Positions 39,430 to 39,675 of a stretch of DNA of 39,675 nt are shown here, piece after piece. The translations under genes and the position numbers were made by a program. Source of the stretch: Deltaproteobacteria bacterium (GTDB lineage Bacteria; Myxococcota_A; UBA9160; SMWR01); NCBI GenBank assembly GCA_019313245.1, contig JAFDBP010000274.1, forward strand, positions 1 through 39,675, read 5' to 3'. Under the pieces are notes generated by a model. That model was not told where the DNA came from. It searched no databases and saw only the letters and a program-made list of their open reading frames with translations. Numbering within the stretch: the stretch's first letter is position 1; the number at the start of each line of letters is the position of its first letter.

Positions 39430-39675
39430 ATGCGCGTCGTACGCGCAGCCGCACGGCGAGTTTTTCAGGCAACGTGTGTCATCGCGCTGCTCTGCGGCGC
39501 GTTCGCGCCCGCAGCGGTGTCGGCGAGCGCGCCTGCGTCGGCGCCGAGCTGCGGTGCGGCCGCTCGCGTACCCGATGACGGCGCGCAGACTGCGGCCACT
39601 TCGAAAAGCGCCGCCGCCCAGCAGCTCGAGCGGAGCAACGCGCTCGTTAGGCGCGGAGAGTATGCGGCGGCGCTC
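39430..39675 (+). CDS. Start of a secreted TPR protein, cut by the window edge
   Basis: The frame from ATG 39430 stays open to the end of the window (82 codons); a GTG at 39424 in the same frame overlaps the preceding stop by one base. The beginning MRVVRAAARRVFQ followed by VIALLCGAFAPAAVSA is a Sec signal peptide. After a linker with Ala and Thr, QQLERSNALVRRGEYAAAL reads as the first helix pair of a TPR. In DUF928/TPS neighbourhoods the gene at this place is often a TPR-CHAT protease, which is a plausible but unseen identity. Confidence 0.65.
   Translation, partial: MRVVRAAARRVFQATCVIALLCGAFAPAAVSASAPASAPSCGAAARVPDDGAQTAATSKSAAAQQLERSNALVRRGEYAAAL

Noticed and set aside
31870-39472. Very long minus-strand open frames (879, 890 and 1137 codons) opposite the TSP3 and TPS genes
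   Set aside because: Their translations are Arg/Ala/Asp-rich without domains or signal peptides, while the plus-strand frames have signal peptides, TSP3 and TPS motifs. They are mirror images of high-GC codon usage.

Overview
The window is GC-rich DNA from a Gram-negative bacterium. Several proteins end in PEP-CTERM sorting signals, one is a two-partner-secretion exoprotein, and others are lipoproteins, so there is an outer membrane. The mix (DapL, an ABC-F EttA, TypA, non-pyrrolysine MttB-like methyltransferase, long TPR lipoprotein, thrombospondin type 3 repeats, DUF928, filamentous-haemagglutinin-type exoprotein) points to a deltaproteobacterial-grade lineage such as Myxococcota or a neighbouring uncultured phylum. 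That placement is inference; there is no rRNA or marker gene to settle it.

Layout. 1-7.3 kb: an MttB-family methyltransferase (minus) with a good candidate promoter, a translationally coupled pair of beta-hydroxyacid dehydrogenase and SAM methyltransferase, a PEP-CTERM protein, and a divergent glycosyltransferase/methyltransferase pair. 7.4-11.3 kb: an orphan histidine-kinase-type ATPase domain, then ettA, whose last 34-35 codons recur as a diverged remnant 1.5 kb downstream on the far side of a membrane-anchored SGNH-hydrolase-like gene; this looks like an insertion at the 3' end of ettA. 11.4-16 kb: two secreted proteins of unknown function and an 891-residue TPR lipoprotein. 16.3-25 kb: housekeeping region with typA, glpD, a flavin/PNPOx-like protein, tRNA-Gln(UUG), a ClpP paralogue, dapL and a small periplasmic TPR protein. 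Between typA and a convergent small gene lie two long, oppositely oriented palindromes that share almost the same 14-base loop. 25.3-29.8 kb: a membrane hybrid histidine kinase, a Rieske ring-hydroxylating oxygenase and an SDR dehydrogenase.

29.9-39.7 kb is the most distinctive part: a DUF928 protein, divergent from a PEP-CTERM protein and then a four-gene, overlapping, same-strand run encoding a thrombospondin-type-3-repeat/dockerin-like secreted protein, a 1148-residue TPS exoprotein, a PEP-CTERM protein with an amidotransferase-like N-terminal half, and the start of a secreted TPR protein cut by the window edge. The overlaps argue for one transcription unit that exports and anchors a set of surface proteins. 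DUF928, TPS exoproteins and CHAT/TPR proteins are known to co-occur in cyanobacteria; whether the cut gene carries a CHAT protease domain cannot be seen here.

No CRISPR array, rRNA, transposase, integrase or phage gene was found. Very long minus-strand open frames opposite the 30-39 kb genes are shadows of high-GC coding sequence.
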